Of a DNA stretch of 64,000 nucleotides, positions 1 through 10,205 are shown piece by piece (position 1 is the stretch's first letter; each line of letters opens with the position of its first letter). The position numbers and the translations under genes are program-made. The stretch is from contig MJAN01000002.1 of NCBI GenBank assembly GCA_001875255.1, forward strand, positions 124,001-188,000. Reading direction: 5' to 3'. The stretch comes from Candidatus Sabulitectum silens. GTDB lineage: Bacteria > Fermentibacterota > Fermentibacteria > Fermentibacterales > JCC-6. The notes beneath the pieces were generated by a model that did no database searches, had not been told where the DNA came from, and saw only the letters and a list, made by a program, of their open reading frames with translations.

Positions 1-657
1 GGACTGGTCCTCCCCGGGGGGACCGGGGGGATGCTGGCGCTGTTGATGGCGTGCTCCACCGCCCTGTCGAAACCGCCGTCGCCGCTGGTCCTTATCACCT
101 GGTGGGAATGGGTGCCGTCGAGGTTCACCGTGAGGTGGATGCGGTAGCTCTGGGATGGGTTGACCGAGGTCCTGAAGTTCCTTCTTATGGCGGCGAACAC
201 ACGGCCTCGTAGCTTGCCGGGCCCGGGGCGCCGCTTCCAGCCTCACCCTGGGAACCCACGGTTATGTATTCCTCCGAGGGGGTGAAACCTCTTCCACCTC
301 TTCCACCTCTTCCACGGGCTCCGTTATCTCCTCGGTTACTTCCACTTCCTCCACTTCCTCCACGGGCTCCTCGATAACTTCCTCCACCACTTCCGTGATC
401 TCGGTGTGCTCCTCCACCGGATCAACGGGGTCCACGGGGGTATTCGGGGAAGTATCGCCGGTGTCCAGAACTATCATCTCCACCGTTACGAAGTCACCCC
501 CTCCCGGGGCCTCGGCACTTTCACTGCGGAAGATCAGCCCGGCGGCCACCAGCATTACAAGGATGGCCCCGTGGAGAAGTGCTGAGACAAGGATGTCCCT
601 GCGCTGGAGGGAGCAGGAGGTTCGCCGGGGTCTGGCGAAGGGGTTAATCGCTTCCAC
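1..657 (-). CDS. tonB: TonB-like energy-transducing protein (3' partial, frameshifted)
   Basis: Couples the ExbB/ExbD proton channel to outer-membrane TonB-dependent receptors. The N-terminus has a single membrane helix (about residues 24-45), followed by a Pro/Glu/Val-rich periplasmic spacer. A C-terminal TonB fold is visible in another frame (SQSYRIHLTVNLDGTH, then GDGGFDRAVEHAI). Two frame breaks, near 275 (run of five C) and near 215, separate these parts; both look like base-calling errors. The start is GTG at 657, preceded by AGGAG at about 7 bases. It overlaps exbD by 14 nt, so translation is probably coupled. The C-terminus runs off the window. A TolA-like role is possible, but the ExbB/ExbD neighbours favour TonB. 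Confidence 0.8.
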
Positions 658-1057
658 CTGCGGACTCCTGGATCAGGCCCACATCGGAATAGCCGCCACG
701 GCGGAGTTCCGTGAGGGCGGCGGCAAGCTTTGCGTACTGAACCTGGCCGTCGGCCCTGAGGTATGCTTCGGTCCTTCCCGAGGCAAGGGCGGTTTCCGCC
801 AGGGAGGAAAGCTCCTCCGGCGCCACCGGCATCCCTGCAACGGAGATGTTTCCAAGACCGTCCATTTCCACAACAAGGGATGTACCGGGATCGAGCCTTC
901 TTACTATCTCACCCTGGTCGGTGGAGGGTGGAGTTATCTCGGTGCTGCGCTGGATCACCGGGGCGCTGAGCATGAAGATGACCAGCAGAACGAAGGTTAC
1001 GTCCACAAGGTTGGTCACGTTGATGGAGGAGAACTGCCTGTAGCGCCTTCTGATCAT
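644..1057 (-). CDS. exbD: ExbD/TolR biopolymer transport protein
   Basis: Component of the inner-membrane proton channel that energises TonB. It has a short cytoplasmic N-terminus, one membrane helix carrying the family Asp (INVTNLVDVTFVLLVIFML), and a small periplasmic domain. The length, 137 aa, is normal for ExbD. I chose ATG at 1057 because it overlaps the exbB stop in an ATGA junction; a TTG at 1078 is also in frame but has a weaker ribosome site. The gene is intact and lies between exbB and tonB in one operon. TolR is a possible alternative, because ExbD and TolR cannot be told apart by sequence alone. Confidence 0.88.
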   Translation of the reverse strand: MIRRRYRQFSSINVTNLVDVTFVLLVIFMLSAPVIQRSTEITPPSTDQGEIVRRLDPGTSLVVEMDGLGNISVAGMPVAPEELSSLAETALASGRTEAYLRADGQVQYAKLAAALTELRRGGYSDVGLIQESAGGSD

Positions 1058-1720
1058 GTTATTGAGCCCCTGCGGCAAACGTCCACCAGTTCAGAGAGGA
1101 AGCGGTCCATCTCCCCGGCAAGGTCGTCAACCCTGCCCACCACATAGTTATGGAAGACATTGGCCGGTATGGCCGCCAGAAGCCCGGCAACGGTAGTGGT
1201 AAGGGCGGCGGCAACCCCTGAGCCCACGGCGCTGATGTCGGCTATTCCAGCCTCCCTCATGCCGATGAAGCTCACCAGGACCCCCCACACCGTGCCCAGG
1301 AGCCCCAGCAAGGGACTTACGCTTGTGACGGTGGCCAGGAAGCCGATGTTCCTGCTTCTCTGTGCCAGGTCTTCGCTTGCTTCCCTTTCCAGGGCGCCAT
1401 GGAGTATGGCCACCTCTTCGGAATTCAGGGGATCGGTTATGCCCCTGTCCTGACGCCGGCGGAGGTATCTGCCCGCCTCGGTGTACATCCTTGCAAGGGG
1501 GCCCATGTCGCCGGAGTTTTTCACGAAGTCCCCACCCGGAGCGTCCGGTGGTCCTCAGGGCATCCATGAATTTCCTTGAGGCGCTCATTATCCTGCTGAG
1601 CTCCTTCAGTTTGGCGATGGCCACTCCCCAGGATCCCAGGGAGAGGGCAAGGATAAGAAAGAGGATGAATTTGGTGAACCCGTCGGCGTTGGCCACCGTA
1701 GACCAGACCTGACCCAGCAT
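1054..1720 (-). CDS. exbB: ExbB/TolQ/MotA-family proton channel (frameshifted)
   Basis: Inner-membrane proton channel that powers TonB. The first helix (FTKFILFLILALSLGSWGVA) is in one frame. The conserved second and third helices (SVSPLLGLLGTVWGVLVSF and VAAALTTTVAGLLAAIPANV) are in another. The break is near 1535 in a GGGTGGGG run, so one base appears miscounted. The repaired length of about 222 aa suits the family. It starts at ATG 1720, two bases after the ridA stop, and overlaps exbD by 4 nt. The set exbB-exbD-tonB probably serves the TonB-dependent receptor encoded at 24.9 kb; that link is inference. Confidence 0.86.
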
Positions 1721-1721
1721 G

Positions 1722-2105
1722 TTAACTCTCTTTCAAACTGGCCACGGCCTCTATCTCGACCATGGCGTTGAGGGGAAGGGCAGCGGCCTGGAAGGCCGCC
1801 CTGGCGGGATAGGGCTCGCTGAAGAACTCGGAATAGACACGGTTCACAGCTGCGAAATCCCCCATATCCCCGAGAAGGATCGTAATTTTCAACACATTAT
1901 CCATGGAGGTTCCCGCCGCCTCGAGGATGTGGCTCACATTCTCCAGGGAAAGACGGGTCTGTTCCTCCACCGTTCTGCCCAGAGGGCCCCCGGGGAGCAT
2001 CCCGAGCTGCCCGCTTACGAAGACCATGTGCCCGGCGGCAACCGCCTGGCTGTAGGGCCCCACCGGTTCCGGAGCCTTCTTAGTGTATACCGCTTTTTTC
2101 GTCAT
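1722..2105 (-). CDS. ridA: RidA family enamine/imine deaminase (YjgF/YER057c/UK114)
   Basis: RidA proteins hydrolyse reactive enamine/imine intermediates released by PLP enzymes. The 127-aa protein has the family signatures: GPYSQAV near residue 17, VFVSGQLG, and AAFQAAALPLNAMVEIEAVA with the conserved family Arg just before it. ATG at 2105 gives the usual family N-terminus (TKKAVYTKKAPEPVGPYSQAV) and has GGAGGG upstream; an in-frame start at 2168 would add 21 residues of no family character. The gene is intact and sits between the sensor kinase gene and exbB with short gaps, so it is probably co-transcribed. Confidence 0.9.
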   Translation of the reverse strand: MTKKAVYTKKAPEPVGPYSQAVAAGHMVFVSGQLGMLPGGPLGRTVEEQTRLSLENVSHILEAAGTSMDNVLKITILLGDMGDFAAVNRVYSEFFSEPYPARAAFQAAALPLNAMVEIEAVASLKES

Positions 2106-2137
2106 ACTGCCTGTCGTCCCTCCGGAGTTTTCAGGAA

Positions 2138-4967
2138 TTATACGCTCCCGGGCCCGGTAGTGTTCCATTCGCTCCGGTTTCCCAGGGCGGAGGCAAGGGA
2201 CTCGGATAGCTCACCGATGGTATATGGTTTTGCCAGGACCCCGCGAAACCCGTGAGCCCTGTAGTTGGCCATGACATCGTTCCCGGCGTAACCGCTGGAT
2301 ACTATCACCACCGCTTCCCGGTGAAACTTCAGGACCTGCTTCACCGCCTGGGCGCCCCGGTGCCTCCGGGTATGGTCAGGTCCATGATAACCGCGGTGTA
2401 TGGCTCTCCCCTGTTAAATGCGTCCTTGTACATCTCAATGGCTTCCAGGCCATCAAAGGCTGAATCACAGCTGTAACCCAGGGAACGCAGCATCTCCCCG
2501 GCGGTCTCAAGGACCGACTCGTCGTCATCAAGAACCAGGATCTTCCCGGCCTGCTTCCGCACCTCCCGCCGGGGGGTCTCGCTGGCTTTTCCCGGAACAC
2601 CGGATGAAGCCGGGACAAGAAGGGAGAACAGGGCTCCGCCAAGGAAGCCGTTGCCTGCCTTGATGGTTCCCCCGTGGCGCTGAATGATCGAAAAGGATGT
2701 GGCAAGGCCCAGGCCGTGGCCGCCGGTCTTGGTGGTGAAATAGGGGTCGAAAATGTTCTCAATTATGCCCCGGGGTATTCCGGGACCGGTATCCTCGAAC
2801 TCTATCAGGACCAGCTGCCCCCTTGGGGTTTCGTAGTTCTTCGCCCTTATGTAAAGCCTGCCGTCACCCTTCATGGCCTGCCTGGCGTTGGTCACTATGT
2901 TCTGAAGCACCTGGCCGAACTGCTGGGTGTCCACATTGAGATTCCATGTGCCCGGCTCCACATCAAGCTCCAGGAGGACCGAAGAACCGCGAAGAACGAA
3001 CTCGGCAACATCCCTCAGCACCGTTTCGGTATCAACGGACTTCCGTATGGGAGACCCGCCCTTGGCGAAGGTAAGAAGCTGTCCGGTGAGGCTTCTGGCC
3101 CTCCGGGCGGCGCTCTCGGCGCTGACGATGAGCTTCGTCCTTTCCTCCAGGGTTCGGGAAGTATCATGGAGGAGGCTCAGGGATCCCATTATGCCGGTAA
3201 GTATGTTGTTGAAATCATGGGCGATACCCCCGGCGAGAAGCCCGATGGACTCCAGCCTCTCATTCCGCATCGCTTCTTTTTCCAGCATGCTCTTCTCGGT
3301 TATGTCTATGATGGTCACGAAGTGGAAGAGCACTTCGTCGTCTATGAAGCTGTTGACGATACCCTCCACGGACCACACTGTTTCATCAGATCCCCTGAAG
3401 CCGCAGGTAAAATGGCTTGGAACATCAGGGTCATGGGTCCTTATGGGGTCCAGGGCACCACCATCGGGATCCCTCAGGAACTCCGACAGCGTCCTGCCCC
3501 GGAGGCTGGTTTCCGGGAGTTCAGCGAACTCAGCCGCCTTCCTGTTGCAGTCGACTATTACCCCCATCCTGTCAAGGAGGAAAATGCCGGTGGGGTCGAA
3601 ATCCAGAAGCATCTTCTGTCTTTTGCGGTTCCTTCCCACCTCCTCCCATGCCCTTAACCTGAGGACGGTGCTGCCTATGTGGCCGCTGACGCTGGTGATG
3701 AAGTGGAGGTCCTCTTCGGTGAACCTGTCCGGTTCGTCGTAGCTCTGGAAGGCGATCACTCCTATGATCTCCTCCCCGGCCTTCATGGGAACCGCTATGA
3801 ACTGCAGGGGAATAACGTCCTCCGGTGAGGATACGGGAATGGAGGGATCGTCGATCATCCTGCTTATCTCTCTCCGGTCAAGCATCAGGGGCTCACCGGT
3901 GTCGAAGACATACTTGGTGAAGCTTTCAGGCTCGTCGAGAACCTGGACCTCCTCCTTCTCGTCGTGGAAGAGGGGCATGTTGAAGGTGCCGTTCTCGGGG
4001 TTGTAAAGGGCGAGGTAGAAGTTCTCCGCCTTGAGGTTCCTCCGCAGGAGCTCAGATACCTTGTCGTAGAGCTGGTCGAGGTTGTCGGTCTCCGAGGTCA
4101 GAAGGCTATCTCAGCCAGTGACCTGCTGTTGGCCAGGGCGTGGCTGTTCAGCCTGACCTCCCTGGCAAGCCGCCGATTGGTAAGGAGGATCACCGCAAGA
4201 AGGGCAAAGAGAAGTGTACCGAGAATGAGGTAGTACCCCCCGGGAATGCTGCGGTGCACAGGGGTTGAGAGCCACTTCGCCATGAGGGAGTAGTAGACCG
4301 AGGAGCTGTCCGCCTTAAGGGAGGCAAGGCTTTCGTTTATGCCTTCGATGACCCCCCGGGAGGTTTCCCTGTTCCCTGCGAAGGTGGCCGCCATGGGGCT
4401 CCACACTATTCCCTGGGGGGCAAGCTGTTCCGGGAAATCCGGTGTCAGCATGATGTTCTTGGGAACCGGTACAGCATCCGCCCGGCGGGCCAGCACCGCA
4501 TCTATCCCCTCTCCGTAGCTTCCGCACATTACCGTGTCCACCTCCATCTCCAGTCCGGAGATGAGATCCATGAGGGTGGAACTGTGTATGTCGCCTTCTA
4601 TCAGGGCCACTGTCTTTCCGGCGAGGTGGCCCAGGGAGGGAATGCCGCCGTCCTTCCTCACGATGAGGATGGACCAGCCTGCCTCCACGGATTCCTCGGG
4701 GAAAAGGTATATCTCCTCCCTCTCCGGTGTTCTGGTCATGCAGGCGATGATGTCTATCTCCCCGGCCTGGAGCATGCGGATGAGGTCCGGCCAGATCCCG
4801 GGGATGTACACCGGTTCCCAGCCCCTCTCTTCTGCTATCTCCCTGAAAAGCTCTATGTAGAGCCCCGAAGGGTGTCCGTTCTCGTTGGTGAATGACAGGG
4901 GAAAATTCTCTTCATAGCCCACCGTAACCGGAAGCTGCAGGATCAGAAGGGCCAGCAGGGCGCTCAA
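2138..4967 (-). CDS. Hybrid sensor histidine kinase with periplasmic SBP_bac_3 sensor (two frameshifts)
   Basis: Predicted membrane two-component hybrid kinase of about 940 residues. Domains in order: signal segment; family-3 solute-binding domain (about 15-225, e.g. EIDIIACMTRTPEREEIYLF); membrane helix (about 243-265); GAF (about 300-430); PAS (about 450-560); HisKA with phospho-acceptor His in GGIAHDFNN; HATPase (DTGPGIP, GHGLGLA); and a C-terminal receiver with acceptor Asp in VIMDLTIPGG. Frame breaks near 4100 (between helix and GAF) and near 2345 (inside the receiver) split it into three open frames. Continuity is clear because each break falls in mid-domain. The start appears to be TTG at 4967, inside the Nudix gene. 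The ligand is unknown; amino-acid-like solutes are typical for the sensor fold. Confidence 0.82.
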
Positions 4968-5433
4968 TGGTCACCGCCGTGGAAACCACGCTGCAGGACT
5001 GAAAGCCCCCCCGGTGGTAGAGGAGTTTGCCGCTGAAGAACCTGTGGTCATCGAGCCACTTCATGAACACTTTGTCCCCCTCCCATAGAGGAAGCTCTTC
5101 CAGCCTTTCATTGTCTATCCAGTGCAGGTCGCCCTCGGGGCAGCTCTTCTTCAGGGTGCCGGAATAGTCCTCGGCGGTAAAAACGAACACATACCAGTCC
5201 TCCTGGTCGGTCGAAGGCGGGAAGGTAAGCACGCCACGCATTCTGGGCCCCGCGACGGTGAGGCCGGTCTCTTCGTAAAACTCCCGCAGCGCACTCCTCA
5301 GGAGTTTCTCCCGGCTCGACCTTGCCCCCGGGGCATTCCATTTGCCGTAGTGCATGTCGTCGGGCCTGGAGTTCCTGTGTATCATAAGGGTGCGGCCGCC
5401 GCTTCGCAGGTAGCATAGAACCGCGATCTTCAT
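4912..5433 (-). CDS. Nudix hydrolase (MutT-like, compensating frameshifts)
   Basis: Hydrolyses nucleoside diphosphates linked to another moiety, often 8-oxo-dGTP-like substrates. The N-terminus (MKIAVLCYLRSGGRTLMIHR) and the end of the Nudix box (REFYEETGL) are in the main frame. The first half of the box (GGKVEPGETPEEC) is in the neighbouring frame, from about 5330 to 5295. A base is missing in a run of five G and the frame is restored about 30 bases later. As deposited, the frame would lack the catalytic start of the box. The C-terminal extension overlaps the kinase gene by 56 nt. The ATG at 5433 faces the divergent C25 gene. Confidence 0.78.
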   Translation of the reverse strand: MKIAVLCYLRSGGRTLMIHRNSRPDDMHYGKWNAPGARSSREKLLRSALREFYEETGLTVAGPRMRGVLTFPPSTDQEDWYVFVFTAEDYSGTLKKSCPEGDLHWIDNERLEELPLWEGDKVFMKWLDDHRFFSGKLLYHRGGFQSCSVVSTAVTIERPAGPSDPAASGYGGL

Positions 5434-5529
5434 TCAGGGAATATATTCAGGGGATACACTGGAACAAATCAGCCGGGGCGGGGTTAACAGTAGGAGTTCC
5501 GCCGAAACGATCAGCCGGAATGGATTTTT

Positions 5530-7521
5530 ATGGCAGTCTTTCTTTTCCTGTTCCTTATCAACGCCCTGGAGGTGGAAACCTTCACTCCCTTCCCCTCGGG
5601 GGTGTCCGCCACCATGACCACAGCTCCTTCCCTTGTCCGGTATGAGCCGGAGGAGGGCTTTCTCAGCGGGGAACCGGGAGCACCGCTTCTTCCCCTGGTT
5701 TCCAGGGTCTTCATCCTTCCGGGAAACTGCCGTGTGACCGGCTCCAAAGCCGCCCTTCAGTTCTCAGGTGAACCGCTTGCGGTGACCTCCCCCTCCGGGC
5801 TGCAGGGGTTATACGCCCCTGGGCGCCGCCGCCGGGAACCTGTCCCGGCCTGCCCTTCACTCGGTCACCGGGGAAGACCCGCTGGTTTCCCTCCACGGGG
5901 GTTCGATACTGAATGCCGTAACCATTGTTTCCGTTACCGTGAACCCATGGAGGTACCTGGCGGACACAGGTGAGCTCTCCCTGGCGTCCTCCTGCAGGCT
6001 TGAGCTTGAATGGGAGCCCGGGGGTTCCTCAGCCTTCCTGTCCCCCTCCAGGCGGAAACGGTGAACCACCGTCTTGAACAGATGGCCCTTGCCCACGGTC
6101 TGCCCCACATCCCTGTTGTTCAGGGAACCGACTCAGGCACCGACTACCTCATAATAACCGGCCAGGATTATACAGCCCCCCTTGCACCCTGGTGAACCTT
6201 CTCCAGTCCAGGTCCTACACCGTGGGAACCCTTACGGTCCAGGAGATCAACGGGGGCTGGCCCGGCACCGACACCCAGGAAAGAATAAGGAACTGCGTAA
6301 AGGATCATGCCCTTAACCAGGGCACCACCTATGTGCTCATCGCCGGAGATGAAACCGTGGTCCCCGTCCGGGAAGTCTACACCGAGTGCGAGGGGCACAT
6401 CGAACTGGCACCCTCCGACCTCTACTACGCCGACATCGACGGCACCTGGGACGGGAACGGCAACGGAATCTTCGGCGAACAGGAAGACAGCCTCGACCTC
6501 TACGCCGATGTAATACTGGCCAGGCTGCTCTTTTCCACGGAAGCGGGCCTCAGCGCCATCATCAGCAAGAACATCGAGTACTCCGGCGCCGGTGACTCCG
6601 ACTGGTACAGCAACGCGGTGGTCTGCGGCGCGCAGCTCTTCCCGGAGATAGGCTATTCAGCGGAAAAGGGGTGCGAGCTTCTCATCCAGGAGCTTCCCGA
6701 AGGCTTCGAAGTCACAGCCGCCTACGAAACCGCCGTTGGCGACTATCCGGACACCTACTTCCCTGTACTCTATTCAGGGGCAGGATGGAACCACTATGCA
6801 GGTCACGGGTCCCCCACAGGGATATGGTGGGGGGATTTCACCGGCATACTCACGGTTTTCAGGACTTCAGGGTTCCAGAACCCCGGCCGCTACGGCATAC
6901 ACTCCTCCATCGGCTGCCATGTGGGGGACTTCACCGCCCCTTCAACCTACGGCACCCTGGCGGACACACTTCTCACCCTTCCAGGCGGCGGAGGAATTGC
7001 CTGCCTCTTCAACACCACATGGGGATGGGAGGGGTTCTGGCCGGAGATAGGCTCCTCTGAACGGATGTGCAATGAGACCGTCAGCCAGGTCTATGGAAAA
7101 AAGGCCTCCACCCTGGGTCTTGCCTACACCACGGCGAAGGACCTGGAAATACCCTACATGACCGGCCCTACGACAGGGTCCTCCAGTCCCTGCTGGGATA
7201 CTCCGCCTTCTTTGAGCCCTCCCTCCGTGTGCTCGGGGTGGCCAGTTCAGATCCGGTGCCCCTGATCCCTTCACCCTGACGGTCCTGGGCCCGAACCCCG
7301 CCTCATCGGGCAGTGTCGCCTTGAGGATAACGGGTTTGTTCCCTGTTTACGATGTAACCATTTACAGCATGGCAGGCAGGGTCGTTTCAGGCCCCTTCCC
7401 CCTCCAGCGGAACTCCGCCCACACCCTTGACACCTCGGGGCTGTGTTCCGGTGTCTACTTCCTCCAGGCAGCCTCCCCCGGCGGCCTGTCGGTATCAGAA
7501 AGCTTCGTGGTCCTCAACTGA
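5530..7521 (+). CDS. Gingipain-family (C25) cysteine peptidase with C-terminal sorting domain (five frameshifts)
   Basis: Predicted exported cysteine peptidase. It starts with a hydrophobic signal segment and a propeptide-like strand (GEPGAPLLPLVSRVFILPG). The catalytic region carries the C25 His pair (NHYAGHGSP, near 6790) and the Cys motif (SIGCHVGDF, near 6910), and ends in a type IX-like sorting domain (GPNPASSGS through CSGVYFLQAASPGG). Frame breaks near 5815, 6045, 6192, 7165 and 7268 interrupt it, yet the protein reads continuously when frames are joined and the stop at 7521 follows the expected end of the sorting domain. Given similar breaks in essential genes here, I treat it as an intact gene with sequence errors; true decay cannot be excluded. 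Confidence 0.8.
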
Positions 7522-7598
7522 TCCCCCCGGTGGCGGTTGCCCCCTTCTTCCTTCGGTGCTATTTTCTGAACTGAATGTCCCCTAAGGAAGGAGAGATC

Positions 7599-8801
7599 AT
7601 GAAATACTCACTTATTCTGATGCTTGCACTCTGTGTCTGTGTATATGCCGTGTCCCCGGAGGAAGCGGCTGAAATGTCCGGGGAGGAAGCCGGAGGCGAA
7701 TCCCGCTACGATGGCAAAACTTCCCCCCCGAGATCCCTCGTTCTGCTCATCCCCGACTCCACGGCGGATGCCATCGGAATGTACGACCCCGACGACGGCG
7801 AATACCTTGGCGATTTCATAGTTAACGACCCCGGCGTACCCGAGTACGAGTTCCAGACTCCCATAAACGCCGTCCAGGGGCCGGCGGGAATCATTTTCGT
7901 ATCCGACCAGCTGGCTGACAAAGTGTACGCCTTCGACGACGAGGGCATTTTCCTCTATGTGGCCGCTGAAACAGGTCTGAACAACCTCAGGGGCATTGAC
8001 TTCAGGAACGACACCCTGTTCGTCACCAGCGGCGACGGCCATATATCCATGTGGTCAGGCCCCGATGTGTTTGAGGGCTACTGGGTCCAGAGCAGCTTCA
8101 GCCCCTTCGACGTTCTTTTCACCGACGAGTACACCACAGGGGCAGCGCTGGTATCGGACATCGCCGGCAGCACCGATAACATCAGGCAGTACGACGAAGA
8201 CGGCACTCTGCTCTACGAGCTTTTCCAGGTCAGCTTTCCAGAGCAGGTCCAGTACGACACCGGCAACCCCGGCCATTACCTCACGGTGGCTTTCTCCGGC
8301 AATGTTATCAATCAGTTCACCATCGACGGCACGGTTACCGACAGCTGGAGCTTCTCCGGCGGCAGGGGCATATACCGCCTGGGCAACGGCAACCTTCTGG
8401 CCACCAACGGCGACGGCGTCCACGAGATAGACCCCGCCTCAGGTTCCATAATTGACACGAAGTATACAGGTTCCTGCAGGTTCATCGAGCTCGTGGACGT
8501 AACCTGGAGCGGAACTGAGGATACTGCCTTCGAGCCGGTTCCCTCACACGGAGTAACGGTGGGACCCAACCCCTTCCATGAAGCCCTTTCCGTGACACTG
8601 AACCTTCCTTCCCCCGGTGCGGTTGACATTACGGTCTTCTCCCTCGAGGGCAGGATTGCCGGAAGCGTGTCACCGGGCACACTGAATTCAGGCACCCATG
8701 TTCTTGAATGGAACGCCACCGGCCTGGAGAACGGCATCTACTTCGTCAGGGTCTCCACCCCGGGCGGGGTCACCACTGAAAAGGTGCAGCTGCTCAGATA
8801 G
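7599..8801 (+). CDS. Exported beta-propeller-like protein with sorting domain
   Basis: The intact 400-residue protein has a signal peptide (MKYSLILMLALCVCVYA) and repeated units such as VSDQLADKVYAFDDEGIF, typical of NHL/YVTN-type propellers. Its C-terminal sorting domain begins at VGPNPFHEALSV and continues to GIYFVRVSTPGG. The ATG at 7599 was chosen because GGAAGGAGAG lies directly upstream; an ATG at 7575 has no such site. The likely location is the cell surface or outside the cell. Function is unknown; propellers of this type usually bind proteins or glycans. A strong hairpin follows the gene. Confidence 0.82.
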   Translation: MKYSLILMLALCVCVYAVSPEEAAEMSGEEAGGESRYDGKTSPPRSLVLLIPDSTADAIGMYDPDDGEYLGDFIVNDPGVPEYEFQTPINAVQGPAGIIFVSDQLADKVYAFDDEGIFLYVAAETGLNNLRGIDFRNDTLFVTSGDGHISMWSGPDVFEGYWVQSSFSPFDVLFTDEYTTGAALVSDIAGSTDNIRQYDEDGTLLYELFQVSFPEQVQYDTGNPGHYLTVAFSGNVINQFTIDGTVTDSWSFSGGRGIYRLGNGNLLATNGDGVHEIDPASGSIIDTKYTGSCRFIELVDVTWSGTEDTAFEPVPSHGVTVGPNPFHEALSVTLNLPSPGAVDITVFSLEGRIAGSVSPGTLNSGTHVLEWNATGLENGIYFVRVSTPGGVTTEKVQLLR

Positions 8802-8816
8802 GAGAAAGGTTCAATA

Positions 8817-8840
8817 GGGGCGGGAAGAGGTTCCCGCCCC
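8817..8840. terminator. Perfect 10-bp hairpin after the propeller gene
   Basis: GGGGCGGGAA (8817-8826), a four-base loop GAGG and TTCCCGCCCC (8831-8840) form a perfect stem 15 bases after the stop at 8801. No T-run follows, so it may act as a processing or attenuation hairpin between this gene and the next rather than as a strong intrinsic terminator. Confidence 0.6.
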
Positions 8841-8859
8841 ATTCAGAAGGGATCCGGGA

Positions 8860-9249
8860 ATGGGATACATGGCGGTTGTATTGGTGTTCTGCGGTGTGGT
8901 CAGTTCCGGGGAAGCCGTTTCCATTCAAGGGATCCTGGAAACCCAGGGGGTTTTCCGTTTCACCGACCGATCCTCGGTGTACTCATTCCTTTCAGATGGA
9001 AGCTTCCTCATGGAACCGGTGGGGATCAGCGGCAGGGCAATAGAGGGAAGCTGGACCACCGAGGACTACGGCGTTTTCCTTATCACGGGAAGGTGGACCT
9101 GGTACAACGGCATTTCCATGGAGAACGATTTCCGTGAAATGGAGATACTGATAACACCGCTATCCGCGGAGGCGGACACTGTGAACGGCCTGGCGGTCTA
9201 TGAGGTTTACTTCACGATTGAGGAACTGGGGCCTTTACTGGAGCTCTGA
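8860..9249 (+). CDS. Small exported protein of unknown function
   Basis: The 129-residue protein has an N-terminal hydrophobic segment ending near residue 19 (VVLVFCGVVSSGEA), then a beta-rich region with aromatic and glycine residues (FTDRSSVYSFLSDGSFLMEP; GSWTTEDYGVFLITGRW). This resembles a small lipocalin-like or beta-sandwich domain of the kind that monitors or binds a ligand, but I do not recognise a family. It overlaps the 3' end of pfkA tail to tail by 15 nt. Expression probably follows the upstream propeller gene, with the hairpin at 8817-8840 in between. Confidence 0.6.
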   Translation: MGYMAVVLVFCGVVSSGEAVSIQGILETQGVFRFTDRSSVYSFLSDGSFLMEPVGISGRAIEGSWTTEDYGVFLITGRWTWYNGISMENDFREMEILITPLSAEADTVNGLAVYEVYFTIEELGPLLEL

Positions 9250-10199
9250 GACCAGTGTCACCAGAAGGGTGTCCAGTTCTTTCTTTCTGGTCCAGGAGTC
9301 GGCCAGGGGATGACGGGCAATGCGGCCCTCTTCAACCCCCACCATGCAGGGGGCGGCCATTTCCACAAGGGCCATCACCCCGGCGTAGCCCAGTTTCGAG
9401 GCAAGCATCCTGTCCGAAGCGGTGGGGCTTCCCCCCGCTGCACATGACCCAGTACCGTAACCCGGCTCTTCAGGCCTGAGATCTTCTCTATCTTTTCAGC
9501 TATCTCGTAGGCGTTGCCCTCTTCGTCGCCCTCGGCCACCACCAGTATGCTGGAGGTCCTTCCGCCTTCGATCCTGGTCTGAAGTTTGCTCACTATGCCG
9601 GGGATGTCGGTCTTCGTTTCCGGTATGAGTATGCCCTCGGCTCCGGTGCCTATTCCCACCTCCAGGGCTATGAAGCCGGCATGCCTGCCCATTACCTCAA
9701 CAATGAAGAGCCTGTCGTGGGCCGCGGCGGTATCACGGACTTTGTCGATGGCCTCCAGGGCGGTGTTCACCGCTGTGTCGAAGCCAATGGTGAAATCGCT
9801 TCCCCATATGTCGTTGTCGATGGTGGCCGGGGCCCCCACCACCCTCACACCGTGTTCCCGGTGGAGGTCGTTAGCTCCCCGGAAGCTGCCGTCGCCGCCG
9901 AAGACTATCAGGCCGTCTATATTCCTTTTTTCCAGGTTTTCAGCGGCCCGGGCCCTGCCCTCAGGTGTTCTGAACGCCTCGCTTCTCGCGGAATGGAGTA
10001 TGGTGCCGCCCCTCTGGAGGATGTTGCTGACATCCCTGGATGACATTGGGAGGATGTCGTTCTCGATGAGGCCCTGGTAGCCCCTTTTCACCCCATACAC
10101 GGAAAGGCCACGGGAGATGGCGGTCCTCACCGTGGCCCTTATTCCTGCGTTCATTCCCGGGGCGTCACCGCCGCTGGTAAGAACAGCTATCGACTTCAA
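9235..10199 (-). CDS. pfkA: ATP-dependent 6-phosphofructokinase (frameshifted)
   Basis: Phosphorylates fructose 6-phosphate, the committed step of glycolysis. Family motifs: the nucleotide loop LTSGGDAPGMNAG, FGGDGSFRGA, catalytic region PATIDNDIWGSDFTIGFDTA, EVMGRHAGFIA and LGHVQRGG. A break near 9440 in a run of six G (seven expected) throws the frame off; the neighbouring frame continues with SPTASDRMLASKLGYAGVMA to a stop at 9235. This gives about 321 aa, the usual bacterial length. The Gly in FGGDGSFRG at the ATP site suggests the ATP-using type rather than the PPi type. The start is TTG at 10199, just downstream of rplQ, making it the last gene of the ribosomal cluster. Confidence 0.9.
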
Positions 10200-10205
10200 A
10201 GGTAT

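Noticed and set aside
395-1147. Plus-strand open frame over the tonB and exbD genes
   Set aside because: Antisense to well-supported genes; amino acid composition mirrors the Glu/Val repeat of TonB.
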